Of a DNA stretch of 64,000 bases, positions 54,136 through 63,477 are shown piece after piece. Under the pieces are notes generated by a model. That model was not told the DNA's origin. It did no database searches and saw only the letters and a list, made by a program, of their open reading frames with translations. This DNA is from Pelagomonas calceolata (lineage: Eukaryota > Sar > Pelagophyceae > Pelagomonadales > Pelagomonadaceae): assembly GCA_918797485.1 (NCBI GenBank), contig CAKKNE010000002.1:772501-836500 (forward strand), in the 5' to 3' direction. The position numbers and the translations under genes were made by a program. How positions within the stretch are numbered: the first letter of the stretch is position 1; the number at the start of each line of letters is the position of its first letter.

Positions 54136-54304
54136 TCTCGTAACGCAGCGCGGCAATCTCAGCAATGAGGTTTCAGCCACAAGCGCAGCCGCACGCGTTG
54201 CAGGCAGCAGCGCGATTGAAAGCTGCGGTGACTGCGACTGTGCTGCAGTCACCGTGGTGCGCGAAATCGACTCATTCGCGTCCAGCCCAGGCGCACAAAA
54301 CCCC

Positions 54305-54326
54305 GCTTGCTAGTGTCTTACCTGTC
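54305..54326. promoter_or_regulatory. Palindromic intergenic element, copy 12 (left arm only)
   Basis: GCTTGCTAGTGTCTTAC then CTGTC. The right CTAGC arm is missing (CTAAG). Confidence 0.6.
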
Positions 54327-54474
54327 TAAGTACAGGCCGCTTGCTGGGAGGCCACTAAGACCAAATCCCAGACACGTCGCACAGATAGGACGAGGTGCAC
54401 CGCCGCAAATCGACGGCTCTGACCGCTCCGCCCCAGCCCAATACACAGCTCTGCATCACCGATTTGCTCTCTTA

Positions 54475-54532
54475 AAGTGGCATTGCACGCACCGTTTCAA
54501 AGCAAGTGGCATTGCACGCACCGTTTCAAAGC
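54475..54532. repeat. 29-bp tandem duplication adjacent to the ATG
   Basis: A unit starting AAGTGGCATTGCACGCACCG and ending TTTCAAAGC occurs at 54475-54503 and 54504-54532 without differences, 3 bp before the start codon. Confidence 0.9.
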
Positions 54533-54535
54533 ACC

Positions 54536-55114
54536 ATGTACAAAGCCGTCCTCGCATTAGCTGCCAGCGCTGGGGCCTTCGCGCCGTCGGTGCACCAGCG
54601 GGCTACCGTGGTGCAGCAGGGCGTGCCGCTGGCCAATGGAGCCATGGAGTTTGACCGCATGCAGCCAGCGTCCGGCATTGATCGATGCGCTGCGACGACA
54701 TGCGTCGCCGACGCGCGCGCGCTCACGCGTGCAACACGCGGACCGTTACGAACGCAGGTGTGTGCCGCGAGTGGCGCTGCAAGTACGAGGGCGACAAGGC
54801 GACGAGCGCGTCGCTCGAGGCCTGCTCCAAAGTGTTGGATGAGTACCTGCCCGAGCTCAAGAAGATCGACGGCGTGACGGTGAACCGTGCGGTGCGGCGT
54901 CCACGCCGTCGTCGATAACTCACCGCTCAAACGCACAGGCCTCGTCTGCGGCGGCTGCCTCGACTTCAAGGTCATGGTCACGCAGCCCCTCGAGGGCTAC
55001 GGCCCCTGGGAGGAGGCCGGCCACCCGCCGGAGGCGGACTTCATCGCCAAGCTCAAGGCGATCCCCGGCGTGTCCCAGGTCGAGACGCAGACGATCACGA
55101 ACATGGTCCTCTAG
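54536..55114 (+). CDS. Plastid-targeted protein of unknown function, three exons
   Basis: The ATG at 54536 begins [20 protein letters not shown], a clear signal peptide with the AFAP plastid motif. The mature part continues [58 protein letters not shown] and ends [13 protein letters not shown]. The second intron (54887-54938) is fixed by frame. The first lies between about 54680 and 54760 with acceptor GAACGCAG at 54753-54760; its donor is uncertain (a GC donor near 54678 or 54688 gives the right phase, a GT donor leaves only 29 nt). The conserved Cys pair CGGC suggests metal or redox chemistry; I do not recognise a named family. Confidence 0.7.
54887..54938 (+). other. Short intron 2 of the plastid-protein gene (52 nt)
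   Basis: The donor is AACC|GTGCGGTGCGG and the acceptor ACGCACAG|GCC. It contains CACGCCGTCGTCGATAACTC, a weak match to the introner core. Phase restores VNRLVCGGC. Confidence 0.75.
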
Positions 55115-55155
55115 TAGGAGATCTTAGTAACTACACAGTGTAAGGGGCGCACTAC

Positions 55156-56816
55156 CTAGTCGCCGTTGACGCCTGCGCCCGGACGCCTCAACGGGGCGCG
55201 GTGCGGGACACTGGTGTCAGGACCTGGCATCATCTGCCCCCCAAATAAGGGCTTGAGGTAGCGCTGGTCCAGCTCCCGGAAGGCCGCGTGCAGGCCCGGT
55301 GCTGGGATTGATAATCTACGTTGTGGTTGAGGTGCCTCCTGGCCCACTTCGAGCAGCTCCGTATGTAAATCATCATCCCCATCCGAGACGGCGTCGGTCC
55401 CCCGCTTCATGCCGGCGTGCCGCAGCATCGGCTCCGTCAAGCCACCGCAGACGACCGTCGTGAAGATGACGATCGAGAGGGTAGTGGTCTCGTACACATC
55501 TTTGTGCGGCCCGGGCATGTTCTGCGACAGCGCGAACGCGATGGCGCCTCTTAAACCAGCAAACCAAATCACGACCTGCATCTTCCAGGGGATCTTCTGC
55601 TTCCTGACTAGATTGCACATGAACGACAGCGGAAACACGTTCAGGATCCTCCCAAGCAAACAAAATACGATGGCCAGCACCACAAAAGTGTGGTCCCACC
55701 TGCGTGTAATGCGACGCGTCGACGGCGTCGCCGCGGCCTTGCGACGCGACGCTCGCGCCACCGCCGTCGCCGCGACGCGACGAAGGAAGGACGCCGCTCT
55801 ACATACGTCTTGAACCGGCCCGTAAAAAAGCCCATGCCCATGTACATGAACACAAACGACTCGGCCACCGTCGACAGCGCCGCGAAGATCTCCTCCGCCG
55901 TCGTCTGACTGGTTTTGGACAGGTTGTAGGAGTTGTAGTGGGCTAAGACTATACCACAGAAGAATAGCGCCATGATGCCCGACAGCTCTATGGACTCGGC
56001 CAAAGCGTAGGCGCCGTAGGCGAATAAGAACAGTAGCGAGATTTCATATTTTGGGTAGTCCCTTATTCTCGTGTGTCGGAATAAGTACGAACATATGAGT
56101 CCCGTAGCCACGCCCATCAGTATGCTACCGATGGTTACGAAGAGAAACTCAAATAACGCCACGGGGATCTTCGACTGATCGAGCTCCGCGCCCTCCTCGT
56201 AGTAGTTGTAGAAGGTCCGGAACAACACAATTGCTACTGCATCATTTAACACGCTCTCGCCAAAGACCAACGAGTACAACAACGGGTCGCAGTTGAGTTC
56301 GGGCGAGCCCATGATCGATAATGTAGCTACCGGGTCCACGGCAGAGATCAATGCACCAAACAGTAATGCTTCCATGGGGTTCGTGGCGTCGACGTCCACG
56401 ATGCCCGCGCGCGCGCACGCGTACGTGAAGTAGCCCACGACGAAGGTGCTGATGAGGGTCCCAACCACAGCATACATCGTGATCGTCCCGAGGTTGCGGA
56501 AGAAGTTTTTTCTTCTTAAAGTGTAGCCCGCCTCGAAAATAATCGGGGGTAGCAGCAAGAAGAAGAATAACTCTGGCGAGAACGATAAAAAGTCCAACTC
56601 TTCGTCCGAATGGGTTATTAATCTAGCGATGCCTCCCACAACAAGTCCCACACATAAAGCCGCGGAGCTCTCCGGCATGAAGTAAAACCGGTACTTTTTT
56701 ATTAAGTACGCGCTCAGTAGGCATAGGCCCAGTACTACCACTAGCAATAACGTGTTCAACGCGTGGAACTCGTGCGTGCCGTCGTCCTCGTCTAAGCGGC
56801 GCCGCATGGCCCACAT
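55156..56816 (-). CDS. Na+/H+ exchanger (CPA1/NHE family), 517 aa, one intron
   Basis: Exon 1 is 55807-56816 and exon 2 is 55156-55699; the ATG at 56814-56816 (MWAMRRRLDEDDG) is chosen. About 11-12 membrane helices are seen. The NHE hallmarks are FFLLLPPIIFEAGYTLRRK, GALISAVDPVATLSIMGS, VFGESVLNDAVAIVLFRTF with the transport Asp and Asn, and WFAGLRGAIAFALS. The intron cuts inside a loop, FKT|WDHTFVV. The cytosolic tail is short (about 90 residues) compared with animal plasma-membrane NHEs, as in endosomal/vacuolar types. It exchanges sodium or potassium for protons in pH and salt homeostasis. Confidence 0.92.
55700..55806 (-). mobile_element. Intron of the NHE gene with introner core (107 nt)
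   Basis: In gene orientation it starts GTATGTAGAGCGGCGTC and ends TTACACGCAG. It contains CGACGCCGTCGACGCGTCGC (55711-55730). No target duplication is visible, so its introner origin rests on the core and the CACGCAG end. Confidence 0.6.
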
Positions 56817-57378
56817 GGTTTTAGTGTGGGTCACTGTGTGCGGCTGCCGGGTCGCTGCGGCGGGGCGTTCTCGCCGCGAGACGCAAGCAGGTCGGCTTGG
56901 GTGCTAAACTACAGACTCGCGAAGCCTCGGCTGTGGTTCAGCCCGCAATGCCGTAAAAAGCCGACGCCGCCGCTGGGGCTTGTTAGCGTCCTGTAAGACA
57001 CTAGCAAAAGCGAAAAACGCGTTTCCGAGTCTGAAGCGTCTTGTGGGGCTGCTCGTATTGCTATGAGCGGGGCAACGGCTCAGTAGATTAGTCCTAGCGC
57101 GGCATCTGATGCACTTGGGCGAGACGACGAAGGCCTCTTTTTACGCAACGAGCAGGCTATAAAAGCTATCGTGCCGCATCGCGCGGCCGCATTCCAGCGC
57201 GCGAAGAGTTGCACTCCATCGCTGCGCGTCGTAATAGCTAGCAGAGCAAGTCAGCCTAGCTCCCAGCGCCTGCAACGCGAGCAGCGCACCGTCGCGAGAC
57301 GAGCCGGGCGCGCATTAGGCGTCGTCACAGACCTCTCGATAAGTAGCGAGCTCCGCGCCGCCGCCGCGCACAAGCACC
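56817..57378. other. Divergent intergenic region NHE / MAK16
   Basis: 562 bp containing palindromic element copy 13. No gene or RNA is recognised. Confidence 0.45.
56979..57007. promoter_or_regulatory. Palindromic intergenic element, copy 13
   Basis: TTGTTAGCGTC, then CTGTAAG, then ACACTAGCAA. Same layout as copy 11. Confidence 0.65.
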
Positions 57379-58194
57379 ATGTCGATCAACGATGAATTAA
57401 TATGGCAGCAGCTCAACGGCCAGTTCTGCTCCTTCAAGGCCAAGGTGCAGACGCAGAACTTCTGCAGGAACGAGATGAACGTGACTGGACTTTGTAACAA
57501 GTCGGCCTGTCCGCTGGCGAACAGCCGGTACGCGACGATCCGGGAAATTGATGGACGGTGCTATTTGATGGTGAAGACCATTGAAAGGGCCCACTTACCA
57601 TCTAGACTGTGGCAGAAGATACGACTCCCGAGGAATTATGCGGCTGCGTTGTCGAAAGTCACGGAGGAGCTCGAGCATTTCCCGAAGTACCTGCAACACC
57701 GAAACAAACAGCGGTTGACGCGGATCCACCAATATCTCATGAGGATGCGCAAATTAGCATTGCGGTCTCGACCTACTCTGACCACGGTAAAAAAGAAGGT
57801 CGAGCGGCGCGAAGACCGCAAGGAGGTCAAGGCTCTAGCGGCCGCCAAGCTCTCGAAGTCCATCGAAGCCGAATTGTTACAGAGGTTAAAACAGGGTACT
57901 TATGGCGACATCTACAATTTCGAAAGTACGGCCTGGAACGAGGCGCTCGACAAGGAACAACAGGCGCAGGAGGAGAGCGAGGACGAGGACGAGGAGGAGC
58001 TGCGGGAGATGATCGAGTACTGCGAGCAATCAGAGTCCGAGGACGAGATCGAGGACGTCGCGGATCGGTTGAGTGAGCCCGTGGTACCTGTGAAGAAGCG
58101 GAAGGCGCCTTCTTCTAGGGCGCGCGTCGCGATCGAGTACGACGACGAAGATAGTGAAGCTGAGGCCGAGCCGGTCGCGGCGATGGCGTTTTAG
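57379..58194 (+). CDS. MAK16: MAK16 ribosome-biogenesis protein, 271 aa
   Basis: The ATG at 57379 is in the context AAGCACC. The MAK16 N-terminus is almost canonical: MSINDELIWQQLNGQFCSFK, FCRNEMNVTGLCNKSACPLA, NSRYATIREIDGRCYLMVKT, IERAHLPSRLWQKIRLPRNY. The four-Cys arrangement (FCSFK, FCRNE, LCNKSACP) coordinates the structural metal of the family. LQHRNKQRLTRIHQYLMRMR and the late acidic block (EESEDEDEEELREMIEYCEQ) also fit. MAK16 is a nucleolar 60S assembly factor acting on 27S pre-rRNA particles. Single exon and full length. Confidence 0.96.
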   Translation: MSINDELIWQQLNGQFCSFKAKVQTQNFCRNEMNVTGLCNKSACPLANSRYATIREIDGRCYLMVKTIERAHLPSRLWQKIRLPRNYAAALSKVTEELEHFPKYLQHRNKQRLTRIHQYLMRMRKLALRSRPTLTTVKKKVERREDRKEVKALAAAKLSKSIEAELLQRLKQGTYGDIYNFESTAWNEALDKEQQAQEESEDEDEEELREMIEYCEQSESEDEIEDVADRLSEPVVPVKKRKAPSSRARVAIEYDDEDSEAEAEPVAAMAF

Positions 58195-58595
58195 GGCTCC
58201 ACGGCCGGTGGAGGGGTAATTGTGATTAGTTGATTTACGCGTCGATGGCGAAGAGGGGGGATATGATCTGCACCCAGCAGACTGCATCGATCAACCGTTC
58301 ATACTCGGGACCACGCGGCGTGGATGCAGCGAGTCGAGCTTCTTCCGAGGGCCTCTACTGCCCCTCCCCGATGGCGTACGCGCATAGTAGCGTGTTTTCG
58401 TCTCTGTCCGTGATTTAACTTCCGTGAGAGCCCCGAGGGACTAGACGTGAGTGCTAGTGTGTCACCGCTGCTGCTGCCAGAGGCTCTGCAGCCCAGGCTC
58501 TGCTGCTGCCAGGCTGCTGCTGCTGCCAGGCCTGGGCGTGCTTCCGCAAGCGACTCCTCAATTGACTACTCAAGTCTCTTTGGGGTTTTGGCACA
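58195..58595. other. Intergenic region with CTG-rich repeat
   Basis: 401 bp. At about 58469-58530 CTGCTGCTGCCAG-type units recur. A half-element, GTGCTAGTGTGTC, lies at 58451-58463. No gene is supported. Confidence 0.45.
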
Positions 58596-59555
58596 ATGTC
58601 ACACGAGACAGCGCGAGAGCCCCTCCGGCTCTCAAACCCCCTTCCGATGGCGAGGCTGGCACGCAGCGCGACAAAGGTGACGGTCCACTGGATGGGGCCC
58701 TCCTTCAATTACGCCACGCCGGAGCACGCGAAGCTCCTGGATGCTGTGGCCGAAATCCACGACGACACCTGGGACCCTGTCGAAAACTACCATGGCATAG
58801 AGTTGCCCAGCGAGCTGCGCCTGGACGGTGCTGGGCGCGTCGTGCGCGAGAAAAAAAACCACGAACGCTGGGACGACGTAAGGGTCGTCGTCGAGCTCAG
58901 CACGGGGTTGAATCTCGCCCACACGTGGAAGTATGAAAATGAGTTCACCATCCAGCACGTTCGGGCTAGCGACGAGCGGCCGCTGTTTCACGCGCATGCG
59001 GTGGCGGGGGCGTGTTCTCGATTTCCAGGGATCAAAGTGGGCGTCTCGCCCGCTTTGACGATTGGCGAGCTTCAAAGGGGATGGATCAAAGGTCCTCCGC
59101 CCCCTACCGTCGTGCATGTCCATTGTCCGCCCCTGGAGGTGGTTAATGACGTAGGGCAGCTTCTTACGCTCGCGATTCTGCGCGAAAAGCTCCTCGAAAT
59201 GGTCTCGGACGACCCGATCGTGCGCCTCAATTCCTTCGGACCCCGGTGTCTCGGACCTGTCGACCACGCGGTGCTGAGTGCACTGGAGATCGGTCCGGTC
59301 CAATTATTGTATGCTGCCAATAACGGCTGTAAATCGACTGAAGAGGCCGTGGCGTTCCTCAGGGAGAACCCTGACATTGTAGTGAAGGGCGTGATGGAGA
59401 CTCGGAGCGAGGGCGAGGAGGCGTCTTTGATGGAGGCCGAGGACATTATGGCAAGCTGGTACGCACCCCCGTCGGACAAGTGGCGGATATTCGGCCGAAA
59501 GGATTTCGCCTACTTCGTCCCCGGTTTCCGCGGTAATACGATTAACTCGTGGTAA
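58596..59555 (+). CDS. Conserved-looking protein of unknown function, 319 aa
   Basis: The ATG at 58596 (MSHETAREPLRLSNPLPMAR) starts an intronless frame with balanced composition, unlike the Ala/Arg-rich shadows. No signal peptide or membrane helix. Features are VHWMGPSFNYATPEHAKLLD, a possible helical/sheet mix, and HAHAVAGACSRFPGIKVGVS. VVHVHCPPLEVVNDVGQLL and LREKLLEMVSDDPIVRLNSF follow, and it ends VPGFRGNTINSW. I do not recognise a family or catalytic signature. It is probably a cytosolic globular protein. Confidence 0.6.
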   Translation: MSHETAREPLRLSNPLPMARLARSATKVTVHWMGPSFNYATPEHAKLLDAVAEIHDDTWDPVENYHGIELPSELRLDGAGRVVREKKNHERWDDVRVVVELSTGLNLAHTWKYENEFTIQHVRASDERPLFHAHAVAGACSRFPGIKVGVSPALTIGELQRGWIKGPPPPTVVHVHCPPLEVVNDVGQLLTLAILREKLLEMVSDDPIVRLNSFGPRCLGPVDHAVLSALEIGPVQLLYAANNGCKSTEEAVAFLRENPDIVVKGVMETRSEGEEASLMEAEDIMASWYAPPSDKWRIFGRKDFAYFVPGFRGNTINSW

Positions 59556-59672
59556 TAAGATTTCCTGTAAGAAATATTCGCTTATTGAACCCACCCCCAG
59601 TTCACGATACTATTGTTGGCACATGGCACATTTAACCGGGGGGACAGGGACAGGGGCAAAGGGACACGACAT

Positions 59673-60609
59673 CTAGGGCAACACGGCGTCGGCGCGGCCG
59701 TCCGAAGAAAGCGCCATCTCGTAGAGCAGCACGTGCGCGCCCTCGCTACCAGCGGCGAAGTCGAGCTTGAGCGGGCCCTTGACCTCGCACGCGTCGCGCG
59801 CCGAGAGCTGCGCCTTGTTGACCGTAATGTCACCTTCCAAAACGAGCACGTACGCCTGGCGCCCCTCGCGCACGTCGAAGTCGAGGCACTTGGTCGGCGA
59901 GAGCTCGGTCGCATACATGTGCAAGTCCTGCTGAATTTGCACTTGGGCGTCCTCGCCCGCGGCTCCCGCGTCGCCGACCATGTAGGCCCACTTGTCTTGG
60001 CGGTCGAAGCCGGACGCCGAGCCGTAGCTGGGCTTGAGACCCCTTTTGCGAGGAAGAATCCACGACTGGACGAAGCGGAGCGGCTCGCCCCCGTGGTTCT
60101 CTTCGCTGTGCGAGACGCCCGTCCCGGCGCTCATGAACTGGATCGCGCCGCGGCCGAGCTCCTCGGCGTTGCCCTTGCTGTCCTTGTGCCAGAGCGAGCC
60201 ATCTACTACATAGGTAACTATCTCCATGTCGCGATGGGGATGCGTGCCGAAACCGCGCTTCGGCTGCACGATATCGTCGTTCACGACGCGCCTGCGTGGC
60301 CATCGACGAGTGAGTTTCGTCACTCGCGTCGATGGCGTCCCGGACGATGCGAGAAGGGTTTCAGACGCGGATGACGCGCAGGACGCCGAAGTTGCCGGGC
60401 CCGCCAGCGTATTCAGCGAAACTAAAATGGAACCGCGACGTGAGCCAGTGCTTGCACGACCACGCGCCGTCCGGCTTGTCCGGCGGGTTGCCGAACCACG
60501 AAGGGTTAGGTTGGGAAACGTAGAGGCTCGAGGACTTGATGACGCGCAGCGGCGCATTGCGCGGCGCCAATTGCTGAGCAATTGAAAGCACGGGCTTGTA
60601 CGTCGCCAT
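59673..60609 (-). CDS. Pirin-family cupin protein, 282 aa, one introner-type intron
   Basis: Exon 1 is 60380-60609 and exon 2 is 59673-60291. The ATG at 60607-60609 begins MATYKPVLSIAQQLAPRNAP. Joining gives FGVLRVVNDDIVQPKRGFGT followed by HPHRDMEIVTYVVDGSLWHK, FMSAGTGVSHSEENHGGEPL and FVQSWILPRKRGLKPSYGSA. The three His and the Glu of the pirin metal site (HPHRDME; SHSE) are present in the first cupin domain. Pirins are iron-binding proteins acting as transcription cofactors or quercetinases. Splicing requires a GC donor located in a 7-bp direct repeat, as described for the intron. Confidence 0.9.
60292..60379 (-). mobile_element. Introner-like intron in pirin with 7-bp flanking repeat and GC donor (88 nt)
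   Basis: In gene orientation the repeat GCGCGTC precedes the insertion (60373-60379) and follows its CCACGCAG end (60285-60291). Treating the left repeat as part of the intron gives a GC-AG intron and the conserved LRVVNDD junction. It contains GGACGCCATCGACGCGA (60324-60340). Confidence 0.7.
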
Positions 60610-61030
60610 GGTGAACAGTAGGCGAAGAATGGTGACGATTGCTACTGCTATGTGTGCTGAGTGAGAGCGCTCTCTCACGTCAGGCTGCTTTTCGCTGTCG
60701 AACGAATGAGTCTTAGGCCTTCTGTAAGGTCTGGAGGGCCGCAGCGGTCACGGATAAGCTGTGTGGTCGCTGCTCAGTAAATAATAGTGATCTCTAAGAG
60801 CTCGAAAAACGTGCTTCGGTCTTTGGCTCGGTGCTTGCTAGTGTGTCTTACAGGCCGCTAGCCCATACGCGATTTCGCCGCGGGCGCGTGAAAGCCAAGC
60901 TGAGCCGTGTGCAGAGTGCTGCATCAGTCACGCGAAAGCGTGCGCCAGCAAGCAGACCGCGCAGAAACGCGCGCATCCATCTGTGCGGCCCATTTGCTGG
61001 TCCCCTCTCACAACACAAACAACAACAAAA
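60610..61030. other. Divergent intergenic region pirin / FKBP-TPR
   Basis: 421 bp containing palindromic element copy 14. No gene is recognised. Confidence 0.45.
60832..60862. promoter_or_regulatory. Palindromic intergenic element, copy 14
   Basis: GCTTGCTAGTGTGTCTTAC, then AGGC, then CGCTAGC. Identical to copy 1 except for a GT insertion. Confidence 0.7.
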
Positions 61031-62683
61031 ATGGCAAAAACCACCTGGAAGACCTACTTCGGCGAAGCCCCGGAAGCACACAGCTCCGACGACGACGACT
61101 ACCACGAGGGCAAACCCAACGGCTACACGCGCGACGAGGCGCGCGAGCGCGACCGGAAGTGGTCGGAGATCAAGGCCTTCGAGGCCGCTCGCACAATCAC
61201 AGTATTGACCAAAGCAGACCACAGAGGGCTCTGTAGCAGTGTGCGGCCCGTCGACGGCGCCGAGGCCGTGGTGTCGTACGACATGCGGGACAACGGCGAC
61301 ACGCTGCTGAAACAGGTAAAGCGCCAGGTCGTGACGGTCGGAGCCAACGACGCCCAACTCGATGATGTGCTACGAGAGCTGCGCCGTGGCGAGCGCGCCC
61401 GCGTCACGCTCGACGACGGCAGTACAATGGACGTGACGCTGCACTTTGTTAGAATAGAGCGCGCCGTCGCGCCGCGGCCGAGCCCCTGGACACCACTCAT
61501 ACAAGGAGCGTGCCGTTCAAAGCGCGTCGCGCTCGGGTCCTCTACACAAAGGCCGCGCTGGGGCGATACGGCGACGGTGAGGATAGGCGCCGACGAAGCG
61601 AGCCTCGGGGCGTCGCAGCGCGTGGTAATGGGAGGCGCCCATGAATTGGAAGAGGGCGTCGAGGCGGCTTTATTAGGCATGAAGGCCGGCGAGGTTTGCG
61701 AAGTCGTGGCCTCAGGCGAGTTTGGTTCTGGAAGGTGCTGCGTGGCTCTTGGTGACATCGAAGGTAGTAAGCCGGAGCCCGACGTTGATGGGGCGCGGCG
61801 CGTCGCGGAGGATGGACGGGAGAGAGGGCTGGCTTTCGTTGACAAGAACGAGTGGCGGCGCGCCGAGGCCGTGTTTTCGCGGGCGCTCGGCGCGCTGGAG
61901 GAGAATTTGGATTTATTGAAAGTGGAAGATAGGAGGGATATCGAGAATGAAGTGGTCGCCCCGCTGCTCTTGGACATCGCGGCGTGCGCGCGGCGCCGCC
62001 AAGGTTTTAGTGACGAGGACGTTTGTTTGACGAAAGCATTAGGATTGGCTGTTGAGCGGGAGGGCGGCGCCGCGCGCGCTCGTGCGTTATTACGTCGAGG
62101 CGCCGCGCGCGCGGACCTGGAACGCTTCGCTGAAGCAAAAGACGATCTGAAACGAGCAGCCCAGGACGCGCGAAAAATAGCGACGGATGCGAACGCATCA
62201 ATGGAAGCGCGCAAAGATATGCGAGACGCCTATGAGGCTTGTAGGACTGAGCTCGAGCGACTGGTGCGCCAGCGGAAGGAACAAAAGGCTCGAGAGAAGG
62301 CGGGCCTGTTCGGCGGATTGGATAGGGCCTTCTCCGACGTCGTCGAGGTCTCGGATGACAAGCCGCCCAAACCGCCGCCGTTGTTGTACGAGAAAGAAAT
62401 TGAGACAACATTACGCAAGAAGCAACCTTGGAACCACGACCCCCGCTACTACGATGTACCAAGGGCGCCCCATGTGGTACCGCCGCCGGCGGAGACTATC
62501 AGGACCGATAATTTGAAGGGCGAGTTCGAGGCTATCGACGAGGCCGAAACGGAGCAGGCGAAGTTGTCTTCCATGTTAAGGCAGAACGTGGTCATGCAGC
62601 AGATGTACGACTGCAACGGCACGGGCCGGCGGGGGAAGCCGTCGAACGACCCCGAGTATATGGGTGGCGGGATGGTGGCGTGA
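61031..62683 (+). CDS. FKBP-like / TPR protein (degenerate immunophilin), 550 aa
   Basis: The ATG at 61031 (MAKTTWKTYFGEAPEAHSSD) is chosen. The N-terminal half contains two FKBP-like segments: VVSYDMRDNGDTLLKQVKRQ with LRELRRGERARVTL, and WGDTATVRIG with HELEEGVEAALLGMKAGEVC. Typical catalytic aromatic residues of active FKBPs are not obvious. From about 265 a three-motif TPR region follows (ERGLAFVDKNEWRRAEAVFS, ARALLRRGAARADLERFAEA), as in Hsp90-binding immunophilins. The C-terminal 120 residues are an extension with Pro-rich segments. It is likely a co-chaperone without isomerase activity. Confidence 0.75.
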   Translation: MAKTTWKTYFGEAPEAHSSDDDDYHEGKPNGYTRDEARERDRKWSEIKAFEAARTITVLTKADHRGLCSSVRPVDGAEAVVSYDMRDNGDTLLKQVKRQVVTVGANDAQLDDVLRELRRGERARVTLDDGSTMDVTLHFVRIERAVAPRPSPWTPLIQGACRSKRVALGSSTQRPRWGDTATVRIGADEASLGASQRVVMGGAHELEEGVEAALLGMKAGEVCEVVASGEFGSGRCCVALGDIEGSKPEPDVDGARRVAEDGRERGLAFVDKNEWRRAEAVFSRALGALEENLDLLKVEDRRDIENEVVAPLLLDIAACARRRQGFSDEDVCLTKALGLAVEREGGAARARALLRRGAARADLERFAEAKDDLKRAAQDARKIATDANASMEARKDMRDAYEACRTELERLVRQRKEQKAREKAGLFGGLDRAFSDVVEVSDDKPPKPPPLLYEKEIETTLRKKQPWNHDPRYYDVPRAPHVVPPPAETIRTDNLKGEFEAIDEAETEQAKLSSMLRQNVVMQQMYDCNGTGRRGKPSNDPEYMGGGMVA

Positions 62684-62700
62684 TGAGTAAGACTGTGATT

Positions 62701-63084
62701 TTATCCTGGCGGCGACGGCGTCTCGCGGGCGCGGAGCACTCCTTGCGCGTATCGTAAACTGTCCTCAATATTCAATGTGAGCGGATGCGCGCCACCGAAC
62801 ACGCGCCGCGCGATCCGTTCAATTTCCTCGATCGTCGCCACGGCCTCGCGGAGATCATCGAGCGTGGCGGCGGGGTCCGTGTAGAACGCCCGCGCGTAAA
62901 GCGACCTCATTTTGAGCGTCAGTCTATGTCCTTCTCCAAGAACGCGTCGCGCCACAGGTATCGTTTTGTGCAGCAGCGACCTGGCTTCTTCGGCTTCGGG
63001 CGCTTGCTCTAGATCAACGAGGGAGTTCGCATAGTTGAGGGCTGCTATAAAGGTGTTCAAGTGTTCCTCGCCATTGAGCTTCAA
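62701..63084 (-). pseudogene. TPR family fragment (C-terminal part only)
   Basis: The frame ends at 62701 and is open to 63084 with no ATG. It holds the last TPRs of the same family as 11947-12690: HKTIPVARRVLGEGHRLTLK, ATLDDLREAVATIEEIERIA, RRVFGGAHPLTLNIEDSLRY, AQGVLRARET. The Cys block and first TPRs are absent. It abuts an opposite-strand fragment of the same family. Confidence 0.6.
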
Positions 63085-63086
63085 AC

Positions 63087-63425
63087 GTCCATGAGGATTA
63101 CGCCGAACGCCCGTTAGACGACTACATCGTTGACGTGACCGAAGCTGTGGAGATCTTGGAGAAGGACGAACGGACGACGCGAAGTGTCCGAGGGAGCGAC
63201 CATCCCGAGGCCCAGCGCGTGGCGGACTTGCTCAGACGGATGCGATTGAGGCTCAAGCGCGCCCGCGACCAACAAAGCGCAGCTGAAATCGCGGCGGACG
63301 CAGAGGATGCTCGTTTAGCGGCCGAGGAGGACGCGTCGTTCGACTCGGACACGTACTCGAACTCCGCTTCCGACGCGTCCGAAGACGAGGACGACGAAGG
63401 AGAAGACTCGGCCTCGGAGAGCTAG
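63087..63425 (+). pseudogene. TPR family fragment with acidic tail, head-to-head with the previous
   Basis: The open frame without ATG reads DYAERPLDDYIVDVTEAVEI then LEKDERTTRSVRGSDHPEAQ, equivalent to the last helix pair of the family. A basic helix and a long acidic Ser/Asp tail follow (SDASEDEDDEGEDSASES), ending at 63425. Only the C-terminal third of a gene is present. Together with 62701-63084 it forms a second head-to-head pair of truncated copies. Confidence 0.5.
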
Positions 63426-63477
63426 AGAAGTAAGTTGAGAAGTTCTATTTCTAGTTACCACAACACAAACGGATATA

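Larger units (their letters stand above)
54136..54535. other. Divergent intergenic region J-UBX / plastid protein
   Basis: It holds palindromic element copy 12 and a 29-bp tandem duplication directly before the ATG. Confidence 0.5.
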
